Of a stretch of 44,238 nt of DNA, positions 9,753 through 17,947 are shown one piece after another. Numbering within the stretch: position 1 is the stretch's first letter; every line of letters starts with the position of its first letter. The notes under the pieces were generated by a model, which worked only from the letters and a program-made list of their open reading frames with translations, was not told the origin of the DNA and ran no database searches. Source of the DNA: Planotetraspora thailandica (GTDB taxonomy: Bacteria > Actinomycetota > Actinomycetes > Streptosporangiales > Streptosporangiaceae); assembly GCF_016863335.1 (NCBI RefSeq), contig NZ_BOOR01000082.1, forward strand, positions 1-44,238, given 5' to 3'. Position numbers and translations under genes: made by a program.

Positions 9753-10790
9753 TCAATCGCCGGCGACACGGTCGTCGAAGCGCGGGACGATCGTGGACTC
9801 CGGCACCAGATTCCAGCGTTCGAGCGCCTTGCGTATCTGTTCGGCGGCGTCGATGTTCAGGGGACTGCTGGTCCACAGGGCATAGGGCAGGTTGAGGAAT
9901 CTTTCCTCGGTCACCGCGGGCAGGCGGTTGATGCCCGGCCGTGACTTGAGCAGGCGGACCTTCTGCTGGAAGGTCTGCGGTGGATAGTCGACGAAAACGA
10001 ACGCGTCGGGCTTGCTTGCGGCGACCCGTTCCCAGGACACCTTGGTCCAGCTGTCGTCGACGTCCTCGATCGCATTGCGGCCCCCCGCGCTGTCGATGAT
10101 CGCCTCCGGCGCGCCGAACCGGCCGCTGGAGAACACCGTGTCGCTCGCGCTGTCGAACAGGAAGATCGTGGGCGGCTTTTCGGGGCGTGGTGCGTACTGG
10201 AGCGCGTCCAGCCGTCGAGTGATGTCGTCGACGACCTGTTGCGCCTGCTGAGTGTGGCCGGTGATCGTGCCGAGATTGCTCAGGTCGTCGCGCAGCGCCT
10301 GCCACGGTTCGACGATCCCGCGCCGCTGCCCGCCGTGCTGCCGGCAGCTCTCGGTGAGCACGTAGGGCGCGATTCCCTGTGCCCGCAGGGAAGCCGGGGT
10401 GAGCCGCGTCTCTTCGCTGTAACCGTAGTTCCAGCCGGCGACCATGACATCCGGCCGTTGCGCGAGCACGGTCTCACTGGACGGATACTGCGGCGCGACG
10501 ACGTTCAGCCGGTCCACGACGTCGCCGTAGTGGCGACGCAGCGTGTCGGCGTCACGTTGCAGGCTCGACACCGCGGCGACCTGGTCGACAGCCCCGATGG
10601 CGAGGGCCATGGCGATCATGTTGCCGTCATTGACGAAGAGCCGCCGGGCGGGAGAGGGGAACTGCGCGGGCTCACCGCAGTTGGTGATCGTGATTGCCGC
10701 GCCGGCCGACTGCGTGGGGATGCTCGTGCCGCATGCGGCGAGCGAGACGGCCGCTGCCAGGGCGGCGACGCCGGAAATGGTTCGTCTCAT
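9753..10790 (-). CDS. ABC importer substrate-binding lipoprotein (FecB/BtuF type)
   Basis: A 345-residue periplasmic-binding lipoprotein. The signal peptide ends in a lipobox, SLAAC, with Cys20 as the lipid anchor. Two Rossmann-like lobes joined by a long helix (about 170-190) fit the class III binding proteins that carry siderophores, haem, cobalamin or metal chelates. Motifs include the lobe-1 segment RPDVMVAGWNYG and the lobe-2 segment KPDAFVFVDYP. It is last in a three-gene operon; its ATG overlaps the ATPase stop by 4 bases. The ligand is not readable. The Zur-type promoter box suggests a zinc chelate or zincophore, which is an inference. Confidence 0.9.
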   Translation of the reverse strand: MRRTISGVAALAAAVSLAACGTSIPTQSAGAAITITNCGEPAQFPSPARRLFVNDGNMIAMALAIGAVDQVAAVSSLQRDADTLRRHYGDVVDRLNVVAPQYPSSETVLAQRPDVMVAGWNYGYSEETRLTPASLRAQGIAPYVLTESCRQHGGQRRGIVEPWQALRDDLSNLGTITGHTQQAQQVVDDITRRLDALQYAPRPEKPPTIFLFDSASDTVFSSGRFGAPEAIIDSAGGRNAIEDVDDSWTKVSWERVAASKPDAFVFVDYPPQTFQQKVRLLKSRPGINRLPAVTEERFLNLPYALWTSSPLNIDAAEQIRKALERWNLVPESTIVPRFDDRVAGD

Positions 10791-11575
10791 GGCGTGTCCT
10801 CGGTACGGAGGGGGGTGATCAGCAGGTGCGTGTCACCGGTGACCGGATGGCGAATCGGGGTGGCGTCGACGCCGAAGACGGCGTTGACGACATCGGGAGT
10901 CAGCGCCTCGCGGGGTGGCGCGAGGGGCAGGGCGCCGCCTTCGTGCAGGACGAGTACGCGATCACAGGTGGTGGTCGCCAGGGTGAGGTCGTGTAGCGCC
11001 ACCACCACGGTGCGGTCGAGCCGGCGCACGAGGCGCATCAGGTGCAGCTGATGCCGTACGTCGAGGTGATTGGTCGGCTCATCGAGCAGGAGCAGCGGAG
11101 TCTCCTGTATCAATCCCCTGGCCAGGAGGACCCTGCGGCGTTCGCCGCCGGACAGTTGGTCCACGGGCCGGTCCAGGAAGTCGTCGAGATCGACCGCGGC
11201 GAGCGCGGCCACGACGGCGGCACGCTCGTGGGGCCCGCCGCCGCTCCACGGGGGGCGGTAGGGGGTCAGGCCCAGCGCGACGAGTTCGCCGACGAGCAGG
11301 TCCGAGGGCAGGTCCTGCTCCTGGCCGACCAGCGCGACCGTACGTGCTCGCTGCCGGGCGCCGAGGCGGTGCAGCCGGACACCGTCGACGAGCACGCGAC
11401 CGGCTGAAGGGGGGCGGATCCCGGCGAGGATCCGCAGCAGCGTGGATTTCCCGCATCCGTTCGGCCCGACGATCCCGACCGTCTCCCCCTCGGCGATGTC
11501 GAGCTCGATATCCCGGAGGATGACGCGTTGCCCCACCGAGCAGGCAAGCCCCTCGGCATGGAGGTGGGCGGTCAC
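10787..11575 (-). CDS. ABC importer ATPase (FepC/BtuD type)
   Basis: A 262-residue ATPase that drives the adjacent importer from the cytoplasmic side. Walker A is GPNGCGKST (37-45), the signature is LSGGERRR, Walker B is LLLLDEPTNH, and the H-loop is ALHDLT. The GTG at 11575 overlaps the permease TGA (GTGA, 11572-11575), which fixes the start; a longer in-frame ATG at 11728 would run through the permease gene. The closest families are those for iron-siderophore and cobalamin uptake. Confidence 0.93.
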   Translation of the reverse strand: MTAHLHAEGLACSVGQRVILRDIELDIAEGETVGIVGPNGCGKSTLLRILAGIRPPSAGRVLVDGVRLHRLGARQRARTVALVGQEQDLPSDLLVGELVALGLTPYRPPWSGGGPHERAAVVAALAAVDLDDFLDRPVDQLSGGERRRVLLARGLIQETPLLLLDEPTNHLDVRHQLHLMRLVRRLDRTVVVALHDLTLATTTCDRVLVLHEGGALPLAPPREALTPDVVNAVFGVDATPIRHPVTGDTHLLITPLRTEDTP

Positions 11576-12669
11576 CCGTTCCCCCCGAAGCGATAACGCC
11601 GGCGTCCGAGCAGAACGAGAAACGCCGGTGCGCCGACCAGCCCTGATACGACACTGAGCGGAATCTCGGTGGGCCGTACGAGGATCCGGGTGACCACGTC
11701 GACCCACAGCAGGAACAGGGCGCCGCACATCGCCGAAGCCGGCAGCAGGACCCGATGCCGGGCTCCGACCATCAGCCGCGCCGCGTGCGGCACGACCAAC
11801 CCGACGAAACCGATGCCGCCCGAGGCCGCGACCAGTACGCCGACCAGGATCGCCAGGAGGACGAACAGGGTGGTGCGCGCCGCGCGGACGGGAACGCCGA
11901 GCGATGCCGCCGTATCAGAACCCGTCGCCAGCGCGTCGAGCCAGCCGCTGCCGGCGAGCAGCGCCGCGCCGACAACCCCGACCGTGACCGCCGGTATCGC
12001 GAGTTGGTGCCAGTCCGCGCCGGCCAGGCTGCCGAGCAACCAGAACAGTACGGATTGCGCCGCGGCCGGATCGGGACTGCGAAAGACCAGGTAGCTCGCG
12101 ATCGCCGAGAACGCCGAGCCGAGGACGGTGCCCGTGAGGACCAACCGCAACGGGGTCAGCCCACCTTGGCCGGTGGCGACGACGAAAACCAACACCGCGG
12201 CACCGAGCGCACCGATGAGCGCACCCCCGGACAACGCCAACTCCCCGGCGCCGGCGAACAGGCCCAAGGTGATCACCGCGGTGGCGCCGACGCTCGCGCC
12301 CGAGGAGACGCCCAGCAGGTACGGATCCGCGAGGGGGTTGCGTACGAGCGTCTGCATTCCGGCTCCGGCCAGCGCGAGACCTGCGCCGACAAGGGCCGCG
12401 AGCAATGCGCGGGGCACCCGCAGTTGCCACACGATGGTGTCGTAGGCGAGGTCCGTGACTGGGCCGTCGGTCACCCGGCCGACAAGCACGCCCAGCACCG
12501 TGCTCGGCGACAGTGACTCCGCTCCGAACGCGGTCGACAGCACAAGACTGGCCAGCAGGGCGAGTGTGACGAGGAAGAAGGCCAGTGGGGTGCGGAGCCG
12601 GTGCCTGCCCGTCACCGTAGTCGGTCGCGGAGGGCTGGATCGAGCCAGCGCGAGTTTCACCGATGACAC
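11572..12669 (-). CDS. ABC importer permease (FecCD family)
   Basis: A 365-residue integral membrane protein of the FecCD/BtuC family, with about nine or ten helices. Family marks are RLPRALLA-like VPRALLAALVGAGLALAG near the first third, NPLADPYLLGVSSGAS, and GGIGFVGLVVPHAARL. The GTG at 12669 follows GAGGAGG by 6 bases and is preferred to the ATG at 12732. It is the first gene of the operon (permease, ATPase, binding protein). The Zur-type box lies about 75-90 bases upstream, so the operon should be switched on when zinc is low. Confidence 0.93.
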   Translation of the reverse strand: MSSVKLALARSSPPRPTTVTGRHRLRTPLAFFLVTLALLASLVLSTAFGAESLSPSTVLGVLVGRVTDGPVTDLAYDTIVWQLRVPRALLAALVGAGLALAGAGMQTLVRNPLADPYLLGVSSGASVGATAVITLGLFAGAGELALSGGALIGALGAAVLVFVVATGQGGLTPLRLVLTGTVLGSAFSAIASYLVFRSPDPAAAQSVLFWLLGSLAGADWHQLAIPAVTVGVVGAALLAGSGWLDALATGSDTAASLGVPVRAARTTLFVLLAILVGVLVAASGGIGFVGLVVPHAARLMVGARHRVLLPASAMCGALFLLWVDVVTRILVRPTEIPLSVVSGLVGAPAFLVLLGRRRYRFGGNG

Positions 12670-12742
12670 AGCAGCCTCCTCGGGCTTACGGGACCAGGCG
12701 GGAGCGGCTCCGGTCCTTCGTAGGGAGGGCACCGACCCTAAC

Positions 12743-12761
12743 GAAAATGGTTTTCATTTTC
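12743..12761. promoter_or_regulatory. Perfect Zur-type operator of the ABC importer operon
   Basis: GAAAATGgttttCATTTTC is a perfect 7-5-7 inverted repeat. It also contains the overlapping shorter form seen in known Zur sites (GAAAA to TTTTC spaced by one or two bases). It lies between the importer and the divergent nucleotidyltransferase gene, 74 bases from the importer GTG. Confidence 0.78.
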
Positions 12762-12870
12762 AAATGACGGGTGCCCGCCCGGCAGGAGATGAGGCGGGGG
12801 GCTCACGTGACGCCGCGCCCCGCAGAAACGGCTCGCCCGAGCGGAGCGCCGGCAGGTAGGGTCATGCGCC

Positions 12871-13374
12871 GTGTTCGAAGCCACCGAGGTCACCGAGATT
12901 GTCAAGCTGCTCCACGACGGTGGATGCCGGGTCTGGGTCGGCGGCGGCTGGGGCATCGACGCGCTCGTCGGCGAGGTCACCCGCCCCCACCGGGACCTGG
13001 ACCTGATGCACGACGCCACCCAGGAGCCCACCCTGATCAAGCTCCTGGAGAACGCCGGGTTCGCCGAACGGCACGACATCGTCCCCGGACGGCCTGCCCG
13101 GTTCGTCATGCGCCATCCCGACGGGCGAGACCTGGACCTGCACCCGCTGACCTTCCGGCCCGACGGCTCCGCCGTACAGCCGGCCAACGACCAAGGGGAC
13201 GTCTTCCCCTATCCCGCCGACGCCTTCACCACCGGCACGATCCTCGGCATGACCATCGCCTGTCTGTCGGCCGGGCAGCAGGTCCACTTCCACCAGGGCT
13301 ACGAGCCGACCGACCGGGACCGGCACGACATGGCACAGCTGCGCAGGGTGTACGGCATCGCCACCCACTTCTGA
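12871..13374 (+). CDS. Aminoglycoside-type nucleotidyltransferase family protein
   Basis: A 167-residue protein of the ANT(2'')/LnuA-like nucleotidyltransferase family. The N-terminal motif WVGGGWGIDALVGE is followed by HRDLDL, which carries the metal-binding aspartates. A further FVMRHPDGRDLDLHPL segment holds the third acidic site. These enzymes transfer AMP to aminoglycosides or lincosamides, but many chromosomal members have unknown substrates. The start is GTG at 12871; no strong ribosome binding site was seen. It diverges from the importer operon, so the Zur-type box lies 110 bases upstream of it too. Confidence 0.8.
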   Translation: MFEATEVTEIVKLLHDGGCRVWVGGGWGIDALVGEVTRPHRDLDLMHDATQEPTLIKLLENAGFAERHDIVPGRPARFVMRHPDGRDLDLHPLTFRPDGSAVQPANDQGDVFPYPADAFTTGTILGMTIACLSAGQQVHFHQGYEPTDRDRHDMAQLRRVYGIATHF

Positions 13375-13577
13375 TTCCTGTCGGTCCTGAGCACCGACAG
13401 CAGACGGGAGGGAGACCGGCCGTCCTACGCCCTGAACACGGTGGGCGGGATCGGGAGTCCTGGTTCGGCGACCTTCGGCCGGCTCACGAGTTCAGCGCTC
13501 TGTCCAGCGGGAATACGGCCGAAAGCCTTCAACTTGTAGAACCAATGGCCATTTCTGAAACCCGGAAGCTGGTGAGC

Positions 13578-13958
13578 ATGGACAAGCCCCTGGTGAGTGC
13601 GATCAGCGACATATGCGACCCGGAGGAGAGCAAGGTCGCGTTCGTCCGTGACCTCTTCGGACGGCTGGGCGAGAAGTGGTCGATGCGGACCCTGGACGAG
13701 CTGGCTCACGGCCCTCTGCGTTTCACCGCGCTCATGAATGTGCTTCCGGGGATCTCGCATCGCATTCTCACCGTCACGCTGCGCACGTTGGAGACCGACG
13801 GCATGGTGAGCCGGACGGCTTATCCGGAGACACCCCCGCGAGTCGAGTACGCGCTCACGCCGCTGGGCGAGAGCTTTGTGTGCCGCGCCCTCTCGATGGT
13901 CGCCTGGGCGCAGGACCATCAGCGGGAGATCGAGGCCAACAGGGCCAATCGTCGCTGA
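13578..13958 (+). CDS. HxlR-family transcriptional regulator
   Basis: A 126-residue winged-helix regulator of the HxlR type: a core around FGRLGEKWSMRTLDELAHGPLRF-like helices, then LPGISHRILTVTLRTLE, and a wing at VEYALTPLGESF. Cys8 near the N terminus (ISDICDPEE) is in the place where several members sense quinones or electrophiles. An in-frame ATG at 13545 would add 11 residues. It converges with the quinone oxidoreductase gene with a 2-base gap. The oxidoreductase and MFS genes beyond are plausible targets. Confidence 0.88.
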   Translation: MDKPLVSAISDICDPEESKVAFVRDLFGRLGEKWSMRTLDELAHGPLRFTALMNVLPGISHRILTVTLRTLETDGMVSRTAYPETPPRVEYALTPLGESFVCRALSMVAWAQDHQREIEANRANRR

Positions 13959-13960
13959 GC

Positions 13961-14941
13961 TCACCCCGGCTGGACTGTGAGAACGAGCGAGCCCGTGCTG
14001 CGCCTCGATTCCAGGTCCCGGTGCGCGCGGGCGATGTCCTCGAGTGGATACACAGTGATGGCCAGATCTGCTAGCTCGCCTCCGGCCACGAGCTCGAACA
14101 GCTCGTCGGCCAGCGACTGGCGCTCCTTCTGATCGGGCACGAGCGCATCGAGGCTCGGCCGGCTCAGCGCGACGCGCTTGGCGGAGATCAGTTCTCTGTC
14201 CGGAGCGGGCTGGCCGGAGGATGCGCCGAACAACAGAACGGCACCGCTCTCGGCCACCACGTGGAGGGAAAGGTCGACGGTGTCGCGTCCGACGCCGTCG
14301 AAGACGGCATTCACCCCCTTTCCGCTGGTGATCCGCTCGATCTCGGCAACGATGTCCTCGCCGGAATCCAGGGCGTAGACATGATCGGCTCCGTTCGCCG
14401 CGGCTGCGGCGACCTTGGCCGCGGAGCCGACCGTGCCGATGACGACCGCCCCTCTTGCCTTGGCCAATCGGACCAGCAGCGAGCCGACACCGCCCGCCGC
14501 CGCATGGATCAGGACGACGTCTCCCGCGCCGACCGGGTAACCCTTCGTGACCAGCGCGCCGGCGGTGAGGCCCTTGGCCGTGATGGCCGCGGCCTGCTCG
14601 TAGGTGACCCCTTCGGCCAGGTGGAGAATCGATGACGCCGGGATCAGCCGCTTCTCGGCATTGGCGCCCGGCACCGACGTGTACGTCACACGATCCTCGA
14701 CCTTGAAGGCGGTGACGCCGGGACCCACGGCCTCCACGTCACCGGCTGCTTCGAGTCCGATGGTGACAGGGAAATCGTTTCCGCCGATGGCGCCGGCACG
14801 GAACGCGAGGTCGATGTAGTTCACGCCGACTGCTCGCTGGCGAAGGCGTACTTCTCCCGGCCCGGGCTCGCCGACGTTTTCCTGCTCCGCGGTGAAGGTG
14901 CCGGGGTCGCCGTAGGCGTACTGGTGGATGACGAGGCTCAT
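13961..14941 (-). CDS. Quinone oxidoreductase (zinc-independent MDR family)
   Basis: A 326-residue medium-chain reductase of the quinone oxidoreductase type. The N-terminal GroES-like fold contains VGVNYIDLAFRAG and GLEAAGDVEAVG. The NADPH site is AAAGGVGS in the Rossmann domain, and the end has ARAHRDLESRRSTGS. The zinc ligands of alcohol dehydrogenases are absent. It reduces quinones or other electrophiles with NADPH in the cytoplasm. The ATG at 14941 follows AAAGGAG. It lies 38 bases downstream of the MFS gene on the same strand and may be its operon partner. Confidence 0.93.
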   Translation of the reverse strand: MSLVIHQYAYGDPGTFTAEQENVGEPGPGEVRLRQRAVGVNYIDLAFRAGAIGGNDFPVTIGLEAAGDVEAVGPGVTAFKVEDRVTYTSVPGANAEKRLIPASSILHLAEGVTYEQAAAITAKGLTAGALVTKGYPVGAGDVVLIHAAAGGVGSLLVRLAKARGAVVIGTVGSAAKVAAAAANGADHVYALDSGEDIVAEIERITSGKGVNAVFDGVGRDTVDLSLHVVAESGAVLLFGASSGQPAPDRELISAKRVALSRPSLDALVPDQKERQSLADELFELVAGGELADLAITVYPLEDIARAHRDLESRRSTGSLVLTVQPG

Positions 14942-14979
14942 GGGAGCACTCCTTTCTAATGGTGAGGGATCTCTGCGGG

Positions 14980-16182
14980 TCACACGCCGTGCCGGGCGAG
15001 TACGGCGAAGCATGCCGACACGATCGCGGTCAGCCCGCTGATGACGAAGACGGCGGTGAGTCCCGCCGAGTCGACGAGGACGCCGCCGAGACCCGAGCCG
15101 ACAGCGATGGCCAGCTGCATCACGGTGATGAAGATGGCGGAGGCGGCTTCAGGAGCGTCCGGCGTCACCGTCAGCATGTGGGTCTGGAGTGCGAGCGGGA
15201 CGAGGCCCCAGAGGACGCCCCACGTCCCGATGAGGATGCTGACGACGACCGGCGCCCCGGCGACGGCGGGAAGGACGGCGAGGACGACGCCGAAGGCGGC
15301 TGCCGCGCCGACGAAGGTCAGCATGCGGTCGCGTTCCACCAGGACCGGGCCGACCAGCGTGCCGACGATGCCGGCGAGTCCGTAACCGATGAAGAGCAGG
15401 GTGGCGAAATCGGAGCTCAGTCGCGCGTTCTGCAGCAGGAACGGTGTCACGAACGTGGAAGCGGCAAACTGCCCGGTGGTGGCGATTCCGCCGGCGATGA
15501 GGACTGTCCGGCCGATCGGGACGCGGAAGACCGCGCCGAGATGGGCGAAGGTCATCCGGCCGGCAGGCGGGATTTCCGGCAGGACCGCCAGTTGCCCGAT
15601 GACGATCAAAACTGCGAGCGCGGCCGCGGCGGCGAACGTGAGGCGCCACCCGATGAGGTTGCCGAAGAACTGCCCGGCGGGAAGGCCGATGACGGTGCCC
15701 GCGGACAGGCCCGCCAGGATGATCGACGTCGCTCGTGTTCCGGCTTGCTGACCGGCCAGGCGGAATCCGAGTGGAGGCACCACGGCCCAGAACCCGCCGA
15801 TCGCGACGCCGAGAAACACGCGAGCCAAAACGACGACGGCGAAGTTCGGCGATACAGCCGCGATGGCGTTCGACAGCAGGACGAGCACGCCGAGGGTGAC
15901 GATCAGAAGGCGGCGATCGAGGCGGCCCGCGCCGACGATGACCAGTGGCACCGCGATGGTCGCGCTCAGCCCGGGGACGAGCACCATGAGCCCTGCCGTC
16001 CCGAGTGACACGTCCAGGTCGCGGGAGACGTTGGGAAGGAAGCCCACGGGCGTGAACTCCGTGGTCACGATGAGTGCGGCGCCGAGTGCGAGGGAGAACA
16101 CCCCCAGCCAGGCACGGATCGACGGGCTACTGGGTGACGGTGTGCCGACGGCGTGAGTCGCTGCGAGGTCTGACTTGCTCAA
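14980..16182 (-). CDS. MFS transporter, DHA1 (AraJ/CmlR-like) type
   Basis: A 400-residue 12-helix transporter of the major facilitator superfamily. TM1 contains the family-typical TTEFTPVGFLPNVSRDL. Motif A is at GRLDRRL after TM2, and motif C is the glycine/proline-rich LSAGTVIGLPAGQFFG in TM5. Such proteins export drugs, sugars or arabinose-like compounds by proton antiport. It shares a strand with the quinone oxidoreductase. The 316-base region upstream carries two dyads that may control both genes. Confidence 0.92.
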   Translation of the reverse strand: MSKSDLAATHAVGTPSPSSPSIRAWLGVFSLALGAALIVTTEFTPVGFLPNVSRDLDVSLGTAGLMVLVPGLSATIAVPLVIVGAGRLDRRLLIVTLGVLVLLSNAIAAVSPNFAVVVLARVFLGVAIGGFWAVVPPLGFRLAGQQAGTRATSIILAGLSAGTVIGLPAGQFFGNLIGWRLTFAAAAALAVLIVIGQLAVLPEIPPAGRMTFAHLGAVFRVPIGRTVLIAGGIATTGQFAASTFVTPFLLQNARLSSDFATLLFIGYGLAGIVGTLVGPVLVERDRMLTFVGAAAAFGVVLAVLPAVAGAPVVVSILIGTWGVLWGLVPLALQTHMLTVTPDAPEAASAIFITVMQLAIAVGSGLGGVLVDSAGLTAVFVISGLTAIVSACFAVLARHGV

Positions 16183-16269
16183 AGGACGGTTCCTCGGGTT
16201 TACGACGACTGTTTGACCTCATGGGGAACACGCGCTTTCGGCTCGAATTCCTCTCCGCGTCGCCGCACG

Positions 16270-16292
16270 TTTTTGTTCGTCACGAACAAAAA
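16270..16292. promoter_or_regulatory. Perfect 10-base-arm inverted repeat upstream of the MFS gene
   Basis: TTTTTGTTCG, TCA, CGAACAAAAA: a perfect inverted repeat with a 3-base centre, 88 bases upstream of the MFS ATG. The AT-rich arms around TTCG/CGAA look like an operator. A bidirectional terminator is possible since arms end in T and A runs, but no gene ends here. Confidence 0.55.
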
Positions 16293-16304
16293 AGGAAGAA
16301 ATCT

Positions 16305-16341
16305 GGTGGCACCGTTAGGCACTAAAAGGTGCGTGGCACCG
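16305..16341. promoter_or_regulatory. Second dyad and direct repeat upstream of the MFS gene
   Basis: AGGCAC-TAAAAG-GTGCGT (16317-16334) is a 6-6-6 dyad with one mismatch. It is flanked by two copies of GTGGCACCG, at 16306 and 16333. The GCAC/GTGC dyad with an A/T centre resembles sites I associate with HxlR regulators in actinomycetes; that link is from memory. The rest of 16342-16498 shows no gene. Confidence 0.45.
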
Positions 16342-16498
16342 GCGAATCACGACTCCGAGACGAATAGCCGTGAATGATCCGTACCGACGCCTGGCCCACG
16401 ACGACTATGGCGATCGCCTCGTCACGTCTCACTGTCGTACGGGCGGTGGTGCCGGGCTCCGGCCCTTGCCGGCGGACCGCTTCTGGCAGCCGTTCCAG

Positions 16499-17473
16499 TC
16501 AGCGCCTTCCCGCTCGGTTCAGGGCGTCCTCGGCCTGCGCGGCCAGCGTGGCAACAAGATCGGCTGCGGCCGGCAGGTCGGTGATGAGGTCGACGGCCTC
16601 GCCCGCCCACACCGGTAGCGGAGGCACCTCGCCCCGTGCCACGTCGTCCTGATAGGCCTGCCTGGCTTCGTGGTCGGCGGCGAGCTCCGCCTCTCGTCCG
16701 CGCCAACGGTCGAGATAAGGGTGGCCGAGGGTGCGAGCGGTGTATTTCGCGGGCCATCGCGAGCCCCGGGCGATGTCCAGGACGCGGCTACGCTCGGTGT
16801 CCTGCCCGCGTCCCGCCACGATCGCCGTGGCGATCGAAGGGTCGACCAGAGCCTCGGCCGTGGCCTGGAAACGGGTGCCGACGAGCGCGCCGGCGGCGCC
16901 CAGAGCGAGCGCGGCGGCCACGCCGCGGCCATCGGCGATCCCGCCGGCGGCCAGCACCGGCACCGGTGCCGCCAGGTCCACCACGACCGGCACGAACGGC
17001 AGCGTGGATCTCCCGTTCCGGGCCCCGTGCCCGCCGCTCTCAGTGCCCTGCGCCACGATGACGTCGGCGCCGAGGTCCACCGCCCGCCTGGCCTCCTCCA
17101 GGTCGGTGACCTGAATGATCAGGGCAGCACCTGCCTGACGGACGCGCTCGGCGAAGGGGCTCGGGTCGCCGAAGGACAACATCACCGCCCTGGGGTTGCA
17201 GTCCAGCACCCGCTCTACCGTGGCGATATCGATGGCCCAGGTGAGCAGACCGACCCCCCACGGATTCCCGGTGCCCGCCGCGAGGATCGGCAGCTCGCGG
17301 GCCAGCCACTCCCGATCCCCGCTCCCGGCGCCCAGCAACCCGAGCCCGCCGCCGCGCGAGACAGCCGCCGCGAGTGCGCCACCTGCCGACCCGCCCATCG
17401 GCGCCAACGCGATCGGGTGGGCCACACCGAACAACCTCGTAAACGCCGTCGACAACGCCATAACCGCCATCAT
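16499..17473 (-). CDS. Nitronate monooxygenase family (FMN) enzyme
   Basis: A 324-residue TIM-barrel flavoprotein of the NMO/2-nitropropane dioxygenase family. PIALAPMGG forms the N-terminal FMN site. AQGTESGGHGARNG contains the conserved SGGH histidine, and VLAAGGIADGRG and GALVGTRF bind the flavin phosphate. It oxidises alkyl nitronates or related carbanions. Three in-frame ATGs lie at the start (17473, 17470 and 17461); MALSTAF at 17461 is equally plausible. A strong hairpin separates it from the rhodanese gene upstream, so it probably has its own promoter. Confidence 0.9.
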   Translation of the reverse strand: MMAVMALSTAFTRLFGVAHPIALAPMGGSAGGALAAAVSRGGGLGLLGAGSGDREWLARELPILAAGTGNPWGVGLLTWAIDIATVERVLDCNPRAVMLSFGDPSPFAERVRQAGAALIIQVTDLEEARRAVDLGADVIVAQGTESGGHGARNGRSTLPFVPVVVDLAAPVPVLAAGGIADGRGVAAALALGAAGALVGTRFQATAEALVDPSIATAIVAGRGQDTERSRVLDIARGSRWPAKYTARTLGHPYLDRWRGREAELAADHEARQAYQDDVARGEVPPLPVWAGEAVDLITDLPAAADLVATLAAQAEDALNRAGRR

Positions 17474-17536
17474 GACCCAGGCACATCCTCCACCGGAGTC
17501 GCGAGCGAATGGGCGGCAAGCTCAGGCGTACGGAGT

Positions 17537-17571
17537 GAGAGGCGGCCGGCACTCTTGCTCGGCCGCCTCTC
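17537..17571. terminator. Strong hairpin downstream of the rhodanese gene
   Basis: GAGAGGCGGCCG, an 11-base loop, CGGCCGCCTCTC: a perfect 12-base-pair GC stem 13 bases past the rhodanese stop. It should end the rhodanese transcript before the monooxygenase gene. Confidence 0.7.
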
Positions 17572-17584
17572 CCCCGTCGACGTA

Positions 17585-17911
17585 TCAGGCCGACTCGGTG
17601 GGCAGGCCTGCGTCCACCCAGTCCTCGATGCCCTCCTTGTACTTGCGGACGTTGGCGTAGCCGAGGGCGGTGAGCCGATCGGCGACCTGCCCACTGTTGG
17701 GGCAGGCGGGGTTGGAGCAGTACGTGACGATCGCGGCATCGCGGTCGGGCAGTACGGCCGATGCCCGTACGTCGACCTCGGCCGGGTGCAGGGCGACGGC
17801 GCCGGGCAGGTGCTGCTTGGCGTGGTAGTCGCCGCCCAGTGCGTCGACCACCGTCACGGTGCCCGAGTCGATCGCGGTCTTCAGCTCATCGCGGGTGATG
17901 AGTACGGCCAT
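17585..17911 (-). CDS. Single-domain rhodanese (sulfurtransferase)
   Basis: A 108-residue stand-alone rhodanese. The active site is Cys65 in TYCSNPACPNSG, where the loop after the cysteine forms the persulfide cradle. A second cysteine (Cys70) lies inside the loop. Other family parts are VVDALGGDYHAKQHLPGAV near the N terminus and GYANVRKYKEGIEDW at the end. It moves sulfane sulfur in the cytoplasm. The ATG at 17911 follows GGAGGTAG. It diverges from a TetR gene across only 36 bases holding a palindromic operator, so that TetR protein is its likely repressor. Confidence 0.92.
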   Translation of the reverse strand: MAVLITRDELKTAIDSGTVTVVDALGGDYHAKQHLPGAVALHPAEVDVRASAVLPDRDAAIVTYCSNPACPNSGQVADRLTALGYANVRKYKEGIEDWVDAGLPTESA

Positions 17912-17930
17912 GTGGCTACCTCCAGTCAAT

Positions 17931-17944
17931 CGGACTATAGTCCG
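17931..17944. promoter_or_regulatory. TetR operator 1 (palindrome)
   Basis: CGGACTATAGTCCG is a perfect 14-base palindrome, midway between the divergent rhodanese and tetR start codons and 3 bases before the tetR ATG. Binding here would block both genes. Confidence 0.75.
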
Positions 17945-17947
17945 GAT

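Noticed and set aside
12771-13544. A longer plus-strand frame joining upstream sequence to the HxlR gene.
   Set aside because: Its first part is the out-of-frame shadow of the nucleotidyltransferase. HxlR homology begins only near 13578.
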